The notes under the pieces: generated by a model
Databases searched by the model: none
What the model saw: only the letters and a program-made list of their open reading frames with translations
What the model was told of the DNA's origin: nothing
Part shown: positions 41,946 to 52,335 of the stretch, piece after piece
Layout: each line of letters begins with the position of its first letter
Numbering within the stretch: the first letter of the stretch is position 1
NCBI GenBank assembly: GCA_001898625.1
Contig: MKUP01000014.1
Location: forward strand, 1 to 64,000
Reading direction: 5' to 3'
Source of the DNA: Burkholderiales bacterium 67-32
Lineage (GTDB): Bacteria > Pseudomonadota > Gammaproteobacteria > Burkholderiales > Burkholderiaceae_B
DNA length: 64,000 nt
Program-made: the position numbers and the translations under genes

Positions 41946-41966
41946 ATAATTAGTAATCGTTTTCAT
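41946..41966 (+). promoter_or_regulatory. Probable Fur box upstream of feoA
   Basis: ATAATTAGTAATCGTTTTCA (with a final T) resembles tandem NATNAT Fur hexamers, in an AT-rich stretch 22 bp before feoA. It is less symmetrical than the box at 36015. Confidence 0.5.
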
Positions 41967-41987
41967 TTCCCTCTACCGACCGAGCAC

Positions 41988-42236
41988 ATGGCTATCCGCC
42001 TCTCCGAGCTACCCTATGGCCACGACGCCGCCGTCAACGCCGTCGAAGACGCCGCCCCGGCGGACCCCATCGCCGTCCGGTTGCGCGACCTGGGATTCGT
42101 GGCCGGGGAACGCGTGCGCATCGTGGCGCGCGGCCCGATCGGCGCCGACCCCCTGCTGATACAGATCGGTTTCACCCGCTTCGCCCTGCGCCGTTCCGAA
42201 GCCGCGCGGGTCCTGGTCGAACCGCTCGCCTCCTGA
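41988..42236 (+). CDS. feoA: Ferrous iron transport protein A
   Basis: 82-aa SH3-like protein needed for FeoB function. Features are IRLSELPYGHDAAV, VRLRDLGFVAGERVRIVARG and ADPLLIQIGFTRFALRRSEA, the standard FeoA pattern (L-x-x-G near residue 34 and the final beta-strand with ALR). It lies six bases before feoB. Confidence 0.95.
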   Translation: MAIRLSELPYGHDAAVNAVEDAAPADPIAVRLRDLGFVAGERVRIVARGPIGADPLLIQIGFTRFALRRSEAARVLVEPLAS

Positions 42237-42242
42237 ATCCCG

Positions 42243-44090
42243 ATGTCCACCACTACCTTGTCCAATCTGCGCGTTGCCCTGGTCGGCAACCCGAATTGCG
42301 GAAAAACCGCCCTGTTCAACCTGCTGACCGGCAGCCGCCAGAAGGTGGCCAACTACGCCGGCGTCACCGTCGAGCGCAAGGAGGGCCGGCTGGTCACGCC
42401 CTCGGGCCTGCAGGTCAGCGTGCTGGACCTGCCGGGCGCCTACAGCCTGCATGCCACGAGCCCGGACGAAGCCATCACCCGCGACGTCTGCCTGGGCAAC
42501 TTCGCCGGCGAGCGCCGCCCGGACCTGCTGGTGGCCGTGGTGGACGCGACCAACCTGCGCCTGCACCTGCACTTCGTGCTGGAACTGCAGCGCCTGGGGC
42601 TGCCCATGGTCCTGGCGCTCAACATGGTGGACGCCGCCGCCAAGCGCGGCATCCAGATCGACCGCGACAAGCTCCAGCAGGCCCTGGGCATCCCCATCGT
42701 CGAAACCGTCGCGATCAAGCGCGACGGCGCGGCGCAACTGCTGGCGCGCATCGATGGCGACATCCCCGCCGTGCCGCCGGCGCTGCCGGCCGACGCCGAT
42801 CTGCACCAGGCGGTCAACGGGCTGCTGCGCGAAGCCGTATCGATGCCGCGGCGCACCGCCGCCGTCGACGACGCCATCGACCGCTGGGTCCTGCACCCCG
42901 TGCTGGGGCTCGTCACGCTGGCCGTCGTCATGTTCCTGATGTTCCAGGCGGTGTTCTCGTGGGCCGAACCGCTCATGGACCTGATCGAGACCTCGGTCTC
43001 GTCACTGGGCGCCTGGGTGGGCGCAACGCTGCCCGAGGGCATGCTCAACAGCCTGCTGGTCGACGGCATCATCGCCGGCGCCGGCAGCGTACTGGTGTTC
43101 CTGCCGCAGATCCTGTTCCTGTTCTTTTTCATCCTGCTGCTGGAAGAGTCGGGCTACCTGCCTCGCGCCGCCTTCCTGCTGGACCGCATGATGGTGGGCG
43201 CCGGCCTGACCGGGCGTTCGTTCATCCCGCTGCTGTCGAGCTTCGCCTGCGCGATCCCCGGCATCATGGCCACGCGCACCATCCAGGACCCGCGCGACCG
43301 GCTGGCTACCATCCTGGTCGCCCCGTTGATGACCTGCTCGGCGCGCCTGCCCGTCTACACGCTGCTGATCGGCGCCTTCATCCCCAGCCAGACGGTGCTG
43401 GGCATCTTCAATCTGCAGGGCGTCACGCTGTTCGCGCTATACGTGGCCGGGATCGTCAGCGCGCTGGCGGTGTCCTGGGTCATGAAGCTGCTGCGCCGGG
43501 ACACGACCGAACATTCGCTGCTGCTGGAACTGCCCTCCTACCGCATCCCCAACCTGCGCGATGTGGCCACCGGCCTGGTCGAGCGGGCGCGCATCTTCCT
43601 GGCACGCGTGGGCGGCATCATCATGGCGCTGACCGTGCTGATCTGGTTCCTGTCCAGCTTCCCCGGCCCGCCCGAAGGGGCCACCGGCCCGGCCATCGAG
43701 TACAGCTTCGCCGGCCGCATGGGCGAAGCCCTGCAGACCGTGTTCGCGCCCATCGGCTTCAACTGGCAGATCTCGATCGCGCTGATCCCCGGCCTGGCCG
43801 CGCGCGAAGTCGCGGTGGGCGCGCTGGCCACGGTTTACGCGCTGTCGGCCGCCGACGACGACGCGGCCTCGACCATGCTGACGCCGCTGATCGCCGCCCA
43901 ATGGCCGCTGGCGACCGCGTTCTCGCTGCTGGCCTGGTTCATCTTCGCGCCGCAGTGCCTGTCGACGCTGGCCGTGATCCGGCGCGAGACGAATTCCTGG
44001 AAGGTGGTCGCGCTGACCGCGGGCTACCTGTTCGGGCTGGCTTACATCGCATCGTTCATCACCTACCAGGTGACGAGGATGCTGACCTGA
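42243..44090 (+). CDS. feoB: Ferrous iron transport GTPase/permease
   Basis: 615-aa inner-membrane Fe(II) transporter. The N-terminal G domain has G1 at residues 15-22 (GNPNCGKT), G3 DLPGAYSL, and G4 NMVD in LALNMVDAA. The membrane part carries the two FeoB gate motifs, LVFLPQILFLFFFILLLEES and a second copy around IMALTVLIWFLSSFP, plus LTGRSFIPLLSSFACAIPGI. It is shorter than E. coli FeoB (773 aa), mostly at the C-terminus and in loops; short forms occur in this bacterial group. FeoA, FeoB and the small third protein form the operon. Confidence 0.95.
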   Translation: MSTTTLSNLRVALVGNPNCGKTALFNLLTGSRQKVANYAGVTVERKEGRLVTPSGLQVSVLDLPGAYSLHATSPDEAITRDVCLGNFAGERRPDLLVAVVDATNLRLHLHFVLELQRLGLPMVLALNMVDAAAKRGIQIDRDKLQQALGIPIVETVAIKRDGAAQLLARIDGDIPAVPPALPADADLHQAVNGLLREAVSMPRRTAAVDDAIDRWVLHPVLGLVTLAVVMFLMFQAVFSWAEPLMDLIETSVSSLGAWVGATLPEGMLNSLLVDGIIAGAGSVLVFLPQILFLFFFILLLEESGYLPRAAFLLDRMMVGAGLTGRSFIPLLSSFACAIPGIMATRTIQDPRDRLATILVAPLMTCSARLPVYTLLIGAFIPSQTVLGIFNLQGVTLFALYVAGIVSALAVSWVMKLLRRDTTEHSLLLELPSYRIPNLRDVATGLVERARIFLARVGGIIMALTVLIWFLSSFPGPPEGATGPAIEYSFAGRMGEALQTVFAPIGFNWQISIALIPGLAAREVAVGALATVYALSAADDDAASTMLTPLIAAQWPLATAFSLLAWFIFAPQCLSTLAVIRRETNSWKVVALTAGYLFGLAYIASFITYQVTRMLT

Positions 44091-44106
44091 CACCCGGGAG
44101 GCTTCC

Positions 44107-44385
44107 ATGAGTGCCTATTCCCTGTTCGAGATCACACTGGTGGCCCTGATCGTGGCTGCCTGCGCCATCAGGGCCTTCGGCCGCTTCGCGCCCAAGACAC
44201 GCATGCGCATGCAGTCATGGCTGGCGCTGCGCATGGACCGTCCGGGCCAGGCAGCCTGGCTGCGGACGCTGGGCAGGAAACTGGGCGCCGCCGCGCCCGA
44301 CGCGGGATGCGGCAGCGGCTGCGGGACATGCGGAACCTGCGGCCCTGGCGAAACCAAGACCATCCAGGTCCACGCAAGAAAATAG
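44107..44385 (+). CDS. Small Cys-rich FeoB-associated protein
   Basis: 92-aa protein with one N-terminal membrane helix (LFEITLVALIVAACAIRAF) and a cytoplasmic Cys cluster (CGSGCGTCGTCGPG). It starts 16 bp after feoB. It resembles the small Cys-containing proteins that replace FeoC in many bacteria (DUF6587-like). The four Cys could bind iron or an Fe-S cluster, or sense redox state. Confidence 0.8.
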   Translation: MSAYSLFEITLVALIVAACAIRAFGRFAPKTRMRMQSWLALRMDRPGQAAWLRTLGRKLGAAAPDAGCGSGCGTCGTCGPGETKTIQVHARK

Positions 44386-44397
44386 AACGGAAACGGG

Positions 44398-44835
44398 CTA
44401 GGGCTTCAGGTCGAACAGGCTCGTGGCCGTCAATTCCAGGACCTCCTTCCCATCCTGGTTCAACAGATGCCAGCGCCAGCGCAGCACGCCCAGCTCGGGC
44501 CGGCTGCGCGAGGTCCGCACTTCCAGCACCTCGGCACGCAAACGCAATTCGTCTCCCGACATGACCGGATGGGGCCAGCGCACCTGCTCCACGCCCGGCG
44601 ACGCGAACGACTCGGAGTCGTGCAGCACCGCCCGGACGGCCAGCTCCATCGCGATGCCGCAGGTCTGCCATCCGCTGGCGATCAGCGCGCCGAACCGCCC
44701 CTCGCCCGCGGCCTTGCCGTCCACGTGGAACCACTGCGGATCGTAGCTGCGCGCGAAGGCCAGCATCTCCCCTTCCTCGATCCGCCGGGGGCCGGCTTCG
44801 ATGATCATGCCCGGGTGCAAATCGGCAAACTTCAT
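44398..44835 (-). CDS. MaoC-like acyl-CoA dehydratase
   Basis: 145-aa single hot-dog domain protein. The hydratase motif is seen as YDPQWFHVDGKAAGEGRFG followed by LIASGWQTCGIAMEL; the Asp and His correspond to R-specific enoyl-CoA hydratase residues. EQVRWPHPVMSGDELRLRAE is the family's second signature. It is the last gene of the boxCBA-hydratase operon (43 bp after the previous gene), so it probably hydrates or dehydrates an intermediate after ring cleavage. The exact reaction is not known. Confidence 0.85.
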   Translation of the reverse strand: MKFADLHPGMIIEAGPRRIEEGEMLAFARSYDPQWFHVDGKAAGEGRFGALIASGWQTCGIAMELAVRAVLHDSESFASPGVEQVRWPHPVMSGDELRLRAEVLEVRTSRSRPELGVLRWRWHLLNQDGKEVLELTATSLFDLKP

Positions 44836-44878
44836 TGCGTCGTTCTCCTTGTTGTTGACGCCCTGTTTCAGCCGCCGC

Positions 44879-45679
44879 TCATCCGCCGAAACGCGGCGGA
44901 CGCTTCTCGCTCAAGGCCGCCAGCCCTTCGCGCGCATCGGCCCCCGCGAACCCCATGATCTCCATCGCCAGGGAATGCTCGAAGGCCGGCCAGGCGGCGC
45001 GCAGCCAGTGGTTCAGGCTGCGCTTGGTCCAGGCCAGCGCGGTGGGGCTGCCCGCCGCGAGCTGTCCGGCGATGCCCCGCGCCGTGGGCAGCAGTTCGGC
45101 ATCGTCCACGCACAGGCTGACCAGCCCGATGCGCTCGGCCGCTTCGCCATCCAGGGGTGCGCAGGTCATCAGATGGTACTTGGCCTTGGCCATGCCGCAA
45201 AGCAGCGGCCAGATGATGGCCGCGTGGTCGCCCGCGGCCACGCCCAGCTTGGTGTGGCCATCGATCAGCTTGGCCTTCCTGGCCGCGACCGACACATCGG
45301 CCAGCAGGGCCAGCACCGCGCCAGCCCCCACCGCCGCGCCATTGATGGCGGACACCACCAGCAGATCGCAGTCGATCATGCCCTGGACGATGTCGCGCGC
45401 TTCGCGCATGACGCGCAGCCGGTCGCCTTCGCGCTCCAGCATGCCCTGCACCAGATCCATATGGCCGCCGGCGCAGAAGCCCTTGCCCTCGCTGCGCACC
45501 AGGACGCAGCGCACGCCCGGTTCGCGCGCCAGGCGCGGCCAGATGGCGGCGAGTTCGGCATGGCCATCGGCGCCCAGCGCCGGCATGCCGCCCGCGGGAC
45601 CCAGCACGAGTTCGGCCACGCCATCGTCGCCAAGGTCGATGCGGAAATCCTGGGTATCTACGGCTAGGGAACGAGGCAT
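44879..45679 (-). CDS. Enoyl-CoA hydratase/isomerase family protein
   Basis: 266-aa crotonase-fold protein. The oxyanion-hole segments are [11 protein letters not shown] (usual SAGAD varied to CAGGH) and [19 protein letters not shown], followed by [20 protein letters not shown]. The catalytic Glu pair of classical hydratases is not conserved in the usual positions (TKLGVAAGD), suggesting an isomerase or specialised hydratase. It lies 25 bp after the other crotonase gene in the box operon. A role in beta-oxidation of the ring-opened CoA ester is inferred. Confidence 0.87.
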   Translation of the reverse strand: MPRSLAVDTQDFRIDLGDDGVAELVLGPAGGMPALGADGHAELAAIWPRLAREPGVRCVLVRSEGKGFCAGGHMDLVQGMLEREGDRLRVMREARDIVQGMIDCDLLVVSAINGAAVGAGAVLALLADVSVAARKAKLIDGHTKLGVAAGDHAAIIWPLLCGMAKAKYHLMTCAPLDGEAAERIGLVSLCVDDAELLPTARGIAGQLAAGSPTALAWTKRSLNHWLRAAWPAFEHSLAMEIMGFAGADAREGLAALSEKRPPRFGG

Positions 45680-45704
45680 CGGGAAACTCTGCTGAGTGGA
45701 ATTG

Positions 45705-46487
45705 TTATCGGATCCAGGCCGCGGGCCGCTTGGCCAGGAAGGCCGCGAAACCCTCGCGTGCCTCGTCGGTACCGCGCACGCGGCTGATCGTACGGGCGGT
45801 CAGCTCGCGCACCTCGGGGGTGACGGGGCCAACTTCCAGTTGTCCGAACAAGGCCTTGATCTCGGCCAGCGCCCGCGGACCGTTGGCCAGCAGTTCGGCC
45901 ACGATCGCCTCGACCGCGGCATCCAGGTCGGCGATGTCGACCACCTGCTGCACCATGCCCATTTGCAGCGCCGCCTGCGCGTCGATGCGCGAGGCGGTCA
46001 GCGCCAGGCGCTGCGCATGGCGCTTGCCCACGGCATTGACCAGATAGGGACTGATCACGGCGGGCAGGATGCCGAAGCGGGCCTCGCTGGCAGCGAAACG
46101 GGCATCGCCGCTGGCCACCGCCATGTCGCACGCGCAGGCCAGCCCCACGCCGCCGCCCAGGGCCACGCCGTGGACGCGGGCGATCGTCGGCTTGGGACAG
46201 GACGCGATGGCGTCCAGCATGGCGGCGAAGCGCCGCGCATCCTCCAGGTTCCACTCCACGCTGGCCTGGCTGGCGCGCTGCATCCACTGCAGGTCCGCCC
46301 CCGCGCTGAAGGCCTTGCCTTCCCCGGAAAGCACGATCACACGCACGGTCTGGTCCCGGCCCAGTTCGGCGAAGACCGTGGCCAGCTCTTCGATCATCCG
46401 TTCGTCGAAGGCGTTGAAGACCTCGGGCCGCGCCATGCGCACGTCGACCACGCCCGATTCGTTCCTGGTTATGCGCAATGTTTCCAT
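45705..46487 (-). CDS. Enoyl-CoA hydratase
   Basis: 260-aa crotonase. Features are [20 protein letters not shown], the oxyanion motif [12 protein letters not shown], and [20 protein letters not shown] with [20 protein letters not shown]; Glu at the second catalytic position is present and the first is Gly/Val-rich. The pattern recalls methylglutaconyl-CoA hydratase-type enzymes. It begins 8 bp after boxA and so belongs to the benzoyl-CoA operon. It probably acts on 3,4-dehydroadipyl-CoA or its product. Confidence 0.88.
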   Translation of the reverse strand: METLRITRNESGVVDVRMARPEVFNAFDERMIEELATVFAELGRDQTVRVIVLSGEGKAFSAGADLQWMQRASQASVEWNLEDARRFAAMLDAIASCPKPTIARVHGVALGGGVGLACACDMAVASGDARFAASEARFGILPAVISPYLVNAVGKRHAQRLALTASRIDAQAALQMGMVQQVVDIADLDAAVEAIVAELLANGPRALAEIKALFGQLEVGPVTPEVRELTARTISRVRGTDEAREGFAAFLAKRPAAWIR

Positions 46488-46495
46488 AGCGACCT

Positions 46496-47770
46496 TCAGT
46501 AGGTTTCCAGATGCAGGCGGCCTTCGCGCTTGAGCGAAGCGGAAATGGCTTCCCAGTTCAGTCCGGCCTGCAAGGCCACGTCGCGCAGGGCGATGACGAC
46601 GCCCTCTTCCATGCTCTTGAGTCCGCAGACATAGAAGTGCGTATTGGCATCCTGCAACAGTCCGGCCAGGTCGGCGGCGCGCTCGCGCATCAGGTCCTGG
46701 ACGTAGCGCTTGGGTGTGCCCGGCGCGCGCGAGAACGCCAGGTTGATGTCGATGAAGTCCTTGGGCAGGCTCATCAGCGGACCGAAGTACGGCAGTTCTT
46801 CCTTGGTCCGGGCGCCGAAGAACAGCATCAGCTTGCCGCTCTCGAATCGCCCCTTCCCGCGCAGCCGGCGCCGCCATTCGGTCATGGCCCGCATGGGCGC
46901 GCTGCCCGTCCCGGTACAGATCATCACGATGTGCGAGCGCGGATGATTGGGCATCAGGAACGAGGCACCGAAGGGTCCGATGACCTGGACCTTGTCGCCG
47001 ACCTTCAGGTCGCACACGTAGTTCGAACAGAGGCCCTGCACCGGGTTGCCCTGGTGGTCGGCCGTCACGCGCTTGACCGTCAGGGAAATGTTGTTGTAGC
47101 CGGGCCGCTCGCCATTGCGGGGACTGGCGATGGAGTACTGGCGCGCATGGTGCGCCTTGCCCTGAGCGTCGGCTCCGGGCGGCACGATGCCGATGGACTG
47201 GCCTTCCAGCACCGGGAACGGCAGCGCGCCGAAATCCAGCACGATGTGGTGGGTCTCGTTCTGCGTGCCCGGCTCGTTGACGCGCACGTTGCCGACCACG
47301 GTGGCCGTGATCGGATTGCGCGGGCCATACAGGTTGGTATAGGCATGGGCGGCCGACCACGGGGGCGTGGTGGCGCCATGGGCCCCCGAATTGAACGCCG
47401 CCTCGCCGGCGGCGGAGGCGGCCGGCAACGGCGCCGCTTCCTGGACCGCCTCTTCCTCGATCGCTTGCGCGCCCGCCGCCGCCAATTGGTCGGGGGTCAG
47501 TTCGCCGGGAAGCTCATCCCAGGTGAACTGGTCATCGATGCTGTAGGCGGCGGATTTCGGAACGGAACGCCAGTTGTCGATCGCCCCCGTGGGGCACGGC
47601 GGCACACAGGCCATGCAACTGTTGCACACATCGGCCCGCACGACGTAGTTGTTGTCGTCGTGCGTGATGGCGTCGACGGGGCATGTCGCTTCGCACGTGT
47701 TGCAGCGTATGCAGATTTCCGGGTCGATCAGGTGCTGCTTGATGACGACCGTCTGGACTGGCGTATCCAT
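46496..47770 (-). CDS. boxA: Benzoyl-CoA oxygenase/reductase, BoxA subunit
   Basis: 424-aa NADPH-dependent reductase that passes electrons to BoxB. Two [4Fe-4S] ferredoxin clusters are at Cys20, 23, 26, 30 ([11 protein letters not shown]) and Cys49, 52, 55, 59 ([11 protein letters not shown]). After a linker there is an FNR-like module: FAD site [18 protein letters not shown] and NADP site [19 protein letters not shown], ending [13 protein letters not shown]. This order, ferredoxin then FNR, is diagnostic of BoxA. It lies 13 bp after boxB. Confidence 0.96.
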   Translation of the reverse strand: MDTPVQTVVIKQHLIDPEICIRCNTCEATCPVDAITHDDNNYVVRADVCNSCMACVPPCPTGAIDNWRSVPKSAAYSIDDQFTWDELPGELTPDQLAAAGAQAIEEEAVQEAAPLPAASAAGEAAFNSGAHGATTPPWSAAHAYTNLYGPRNPITATVVGNVRVNEPGTQNETHHIVLDFGALPFPVLEGQSIGIVPPGADAQGKAHHARQYSIASPRNGERPGYNNISLTVKRVTADHQGNPVQGLCSNYVCDLKVGDKVQVIGPFGASFLMPNHPRSHIVMICTGTGSAPMRAMTEWRRRLRGKGRFESGKLMLFFGARTKEELPYFGPLMSLPKDFIDINLAFSRAPGTPKRYVQDLMRERAADLAGLLQDANTHFYVCGLKSMEEGVVIALRDVALQAGLNWEAISASLKREGRLHLETY

Positions 47771-47783
47771 GATGAGGGCTTGC

Positions 47784-49211
<1,428 letters not shown>

Positions 49212-49243
49212 GTCTCGACTCCGTTGGTCCGGACTGCGGATGG

Positions 49244-50923
49244 TTACACTCGATTCAGATCGAAGGCCGCTTTCTCGCCCTTGCCGTACACCTTCAGGGC
49301 ACCCTTTTCCCCCACCGCGTTCGGCCGGTTGAAGATCCAGTTCTGCCACGCGCTCAAGCGACCGAAAATCCGGGTTTCCATGGTTTCCTGGCTGGCGAAG
49401 CGCAGATTGGCCTCCAGCCCGGTCAGCGCGTCCGGCGACATGGCGGCGCGCTCTTCGATGGCGATGCGGATCTCGTCGGCCCAGTCGATGTCGTCCAGCG
49501 CCGCGGTCACCAGACCCAGGGCATGGGCGGCGTCCGCGTCCAGCGCCTGGCCGATCCGGGCACGCGCGGCGGCGAGCGGGTCGGCCTCTTCGTAGAACCG
49601 GCGGGCCAGACGCGACTGGCCGTTGACCATCGGATAGGTGCCGAAATTCAGTTCCGACAGCGTCAGTTGCGGCGCCCGCCCGGGCTCGTCAGGCAGCGCC
49701 AGCATGTAGGCACGATCGGCGGCGAAAGCCAGTTCGGCCAGCGTACCGGCGAAGCACGAGTCCGGCTCGATCAGCGCGAACAGCGAACGCGACGAGACGT
49801 CCAACCGCGCCAGCGTACGGCGCAAGAGGCCCGTGACCTCGCGCACGAACCAGTGGCCGGCGTGGCGCTGGAGCGTGGCGTCGCAGGCCAGCACCCGGGC
49901 GGCATCGCCCTGGGTCTTGAGCAGCCAGGTGCCGATGTCCAGTTCGTTGGTGCGCATGTGCAGGATGGCGTCGTCCAGTTCGCGCGCCATCGCCATCGGC
50001 CACCATGCCGTGCCGGCCGCCACGATGCCGTCCACATCCTCGGGCTGCGCGGCATCCGGCGCCTTCACGGTGAACACAGCGCTGCGGTTGCTGCGGTCTA
50101 TCCGCACGTCCACGTAACGGTAGCGCAGCGCATCGGCTTCCTCGACGCGCTCGACGCGGACCAGGGCCACGCCCTTCGCGCCCGCCGGCCGGTCGCTGGC
50201 ATCGGCCAGACGCTGCGCGCGCTCCTGCACCACCTGGGCGAACTGCGAGGGCTTGGGCGCGCAGTCGACCAGCCGCCAGTCCACCGCGCGCTGGCCGCGC
50301 ACGCCTTCGCTGGTCGTGCAGAAGATGTCCGCCAAGTCATGGCGCACGTGGCGCTTGTCGGTGACGCGGGTCAGGCCGCCGGTGCCGGGCAGCACGCCCA
50401 GCAGCGGCACCTCGGGCAGCGACACCGACGAGGACTTGTCGTCGATCAGCACCAGATCGTCGCAGGCCAGCGCCAGTTCGTAGCCGCCGCCGGCGCAGGC
50501 GCCGTTGATCGCGGCCAGGAACTTCAGCCCCGAATGGCGGCTGGAATCCTCGATGCCGTTGCGGGTCTCGTTGGTGAACTTGCAGAAATTCACCTTCCAG
50601 GCGTGAGTCGACAGCCCCAGCATGAAGATATTGGCCCCGGAACAGAAAATCCGGTCCTTCATGCTGGTCACCACCACCGTGCGCACCTCCGGATGCTCGA
50701 AGCGGATCCGGTTCAGCGCATCGTGCAGCTCGATGTCCACGCCCAGGTCATAGGAGTTGAGCTTGAGCCGATACCCCGGCCGCAGCCCGCCGTCCTCGGC
50801 GATATCCAGACCCAGCGTCGCCACCGGCCCCTCGAAACTCAGCTTCCAATGCCGGTACTGGGACGGATCCGTGCGGTAGTCCACCTTCCCGGGAGCCTGA
50901 TCGGCCTGAACGACATTGCTCAT
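49244..50923 (-). CDS. boxC: 2,3-epoxybenzoyl-CoA dihydrolase (BoxC)
   Basis: 559-aa ring-cleaving enzyme that converts 2,3-epoxybenzoyl-CoA with two waters to 3,4-dehydroadipyl-CoA semialdehyde and formate. It is a double-crotonase protein: MKDRIFCSGANIFMLGLSTH and INGACAGGGYELALACDD form the active crotonase half, and LPEVPLLGVLPGTGGLTRV carries the catalytic acidic residue. The C-terminal half (TLSELNFGTYPMVNGQSRLA) is the second, degenerate crotonase domain. The ATG at 50923 has GAGGAG close upstream. A BoxR-type operator lies 20 bp before it, making it the first structural gene of the minus-strand operon. Confidence 0.96.
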   Translation of the reverse strand: MSNVVQADQAPGKVDYRTDPSQYRHWKLSFEGPVATLGLDIAEDGGLRPGYRLKLNSYDLGVDIELHDALNRIRFEHPEVRTVVVTSMKDRIFCSGANIFMLGLSTHAWKVNFCKFTNETRNGIEDSSRHSGLKFLAAINGACAGGGYELALACDDLVLIDDKSSSVSLPEVPLLGVLPGTGGLTRVTDKRHVRHDLADIFCTTSEGVRGQRAVDWRLVDCAPKPSQFAQVVQERAQRLADASDRPAGAKGVALVRVERVEEADALRYRYVDVRIDRSNRSAVFTVKAPDAAQPEDVDGIVAAGTAWWPMAMARELDDAILHMRTNELDIGTWLLKTQGDAARVLACDATLQRHAGHWFVREVTGLLRRTLARLDVSSRSLFALIEPDSCFAGTLAELAFAADRAYMLALPDEPGRAPQLTLSELNFGTYPMVNGQSRLARRFYEEADPLAAARARIGQALDADAAHALGLVTAALDDIDWADEIRIAIEERAAMSPDALTGLEANLRFASQETMETRIFGRLSAWQNWIFNRPNAVGEKGALKVYGKGEKAAFDLNRV

Positions 50924-50942
50924 GACATCTCCTCGACATTTA

Positions 50943-50956
50943 TGCATCTTAGTGCA
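50943..50956 (-). promoter_or_regulatory. BoxR-type operator at boxC
   Basis: TGCATCTTAGTGCA: TGCA, six bases, TGCA. BzdR/BoxR sites are described as built on repeated TGCA (recalled, not checked). On the minus strand the centre reads CTAAGA, so TAAGAT could double as a -10. A further TGCA is at 50987-50990. This position would let BoxR block boxC transcription until benzoyl-CoA appears. Confidence 0.6.
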
Positions 50957-51075
50957 TCAACCATCCGTTAAATGAAAGATAATTCATGCAACCAAGCGCG
51001 TCAAGCCTCCGCCAACTAGGATCAACCCTGACGATTCAGAACCCAAACCTCGTAAAACCCAGACAACCACCCCAG

Positions 51076-51234
51076 CCCCAGGAAACCGCGGATCTGGCTT
51101 CGCCAGTCCGCCGGTTTCGCCCCTACGGGGCCCGGCGCCGGGCCGCCCCAAGGCGGGCCCCGGCCCCCTCGGGGGGCTGCCGCGTAGCGGCTGGGGGCTC
51201 ACCATGCCGGGCGCGCGTCAGCGCGTAGGGGGGA
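51076..51234 (-). repeat. Stop-codon-linked repeat, copy 5 (long)
   Basis: About 158 bp, starting one base after the boxR stop codon: CCCCCCTACGCGCTGACGCG on the minus strand. It has an extra 75-80 bp core absent from short copies, including AGCCCCCAGCCGCTACGCGG and a palindromic GGCCCGGCGCCGGGCC. Copy 6 shares the core and lies in opposite orientation. Confidence 0.85.
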
Positions 51235-52164
51235 TCACATACTCCAGTCCACCATGCCCGCCGCGCTGCGCACCAGCGAACGCAAACCGGCAAATGCCTC
51301 TTCCAGCGAATGCCCGCTGGTGTTGTAGCGGGCGTCGGCCTTGGCGTAGAACGCGGCCCGGCCAGCCAGGATGCGCTTGAGATCGTCCATGGCCTCGCGG
51401 CTGCCGGACATGGGACGGAAATCGCCCTGGGCCACGACCCGGCGCATGTGATCCTCGGGGTCGGCCTGCAGCCAGACCGTATAGCAGTGCGACAACAGCA
51501 GATTGAAGGTCGAGACGTCCGACACCAGACCGCCCGGCGTGGCGATCACGACCTCGGGGTGGATCTGCACGGTTTCCTCCAGCGCCCGCCGCTCATAGCG
51601 GCGATAGGCGTTGGCGCCATACAGCGAATGGATCTCGACGATGCTGCAGCCGGCCACTTTCTCGATCTCCCTGCTGAGTTCGATGAAGGTATAGCCCAGG
51701 TCCTCGGCCAGCATCCGGCCCAGCGTGGACTTGCCCGCCCCCCGCAGCCCGACCAGGGCGATGCGGGACAGGCGGGAATGATTGTTCTCGCGCGAGCCGA
51801 ACATTTCCGTCAGCGTATTGCGGGCGCGATGCAGGTCGGCCTCGGAACGCCCCTCGAGCAGTTCGCGGATCAGCAGCCATTCCGGGCTGGTGGTGGTGAC
51901 GTCGCCCAGTATCTCGGCCAGCGAGCACTGCAAAGCCTGGGAGACTTGCAGCAGGATCAGGATGGAGGCGTTGCCGGTCCCCAGCTCCAGGTTGGCAAGG
52001 TGCCGTTCCGAAATCCCGGCGGCCGAGGCCGTGGCCTTGCGGGTCACGCCTCGGCGGGCCCGCAGCGTCCGTATTCGTTCCCCCAGCGTCACCAGGAAAG
52101 GCTCCTTGGCCGGCACGTCGTTGGCCGCGGCCTGCCCCGCTTCGGAAACTGCCTCTTCTTTCAT
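51235..52164 (-). CDS. boxR: BoxR transcriptional repressor (HTH-XRE plus shikimate-kinase-like)
   Basis: 309-aa BzdR/BoxR-type regulator. The N-terminus is an XRE helix-turn-helix (LGERIRTLRARRGVTRKATA, AGISERHLANLELGTGNAS). A linker follows, then a shikimate-kinase-like domain with P-loop ALVGLRGAGKSTLGRMLAED, YTFIELSREIEKVAG and VIATPGGLVSD. In Azoarcus these proteins bind benzoyl-CoA through the kinase-like domain and release DNA. It lies between the two arms of the box locus, divergent from the DUF4863-boxD-bclA operon and upstream of boxCBA on the same strand. TGCA-based sites are present at both promoters. Confidence 0.95.
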   Translation of the reverse strand: MKEEAVSEAGQAAANDVPAKEPFLVTLGERIRTLRARRGVTRKATASAAGISERHLANLELGTGNASILILLQVSQALQCSLAEILGDVTTTSPEWLLIRELLEGRSEADLHRARNTLTEMFGSRENNHSRLSRIALVGLRGAGKSTLGRMLAEDLGYTFIELSREIEKVAGCSIVEIHSLYGANAYRRYERRALEETVQIHPEVVIATPGGLVSDVSTFNLLLSHCYTVWLQADPEDHMRRVVAQGDFRPMSGSREAMDDLKRILAGRAAFYAKADARYNTSGHSLEEAFAGLRSLVRSAAGMVDWSM

Positions 52165-52225
52165 CGGACCTCACCCGCAAGATGGTGCGCACCCCTGGGA
52201 CTTACCCGCAGGATGCAGATTCTTT

Positions 52226-52284
52226 TTGACACGACCCAAGCATGCCGCGTATTGTCTCGACACACAGACATGCACGATACTTCA
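52226..52284 (+). promoter_or_regulatory. Promoter and BoxR half-operator for the boxD-ligase operon
   Basis: TTGACA (52226-52231), 18 bp, TATTGT (52250-52255): a good sigma70 promoter. Sixteen bases after the -10 is TGCA-CGATAC-TTCA (52271-52284), one base short of TGCA-N6-TGCA, placed where a repressor would block elongation. The 171-bp region also serves boxR in the other direction. Confidence 0.6.
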
Positions 52285-52335
52285 TGATTCAGAATGTGGC
52301 GACATGAAGTCCAGTATGCCTGAGGAGACGAGTTC

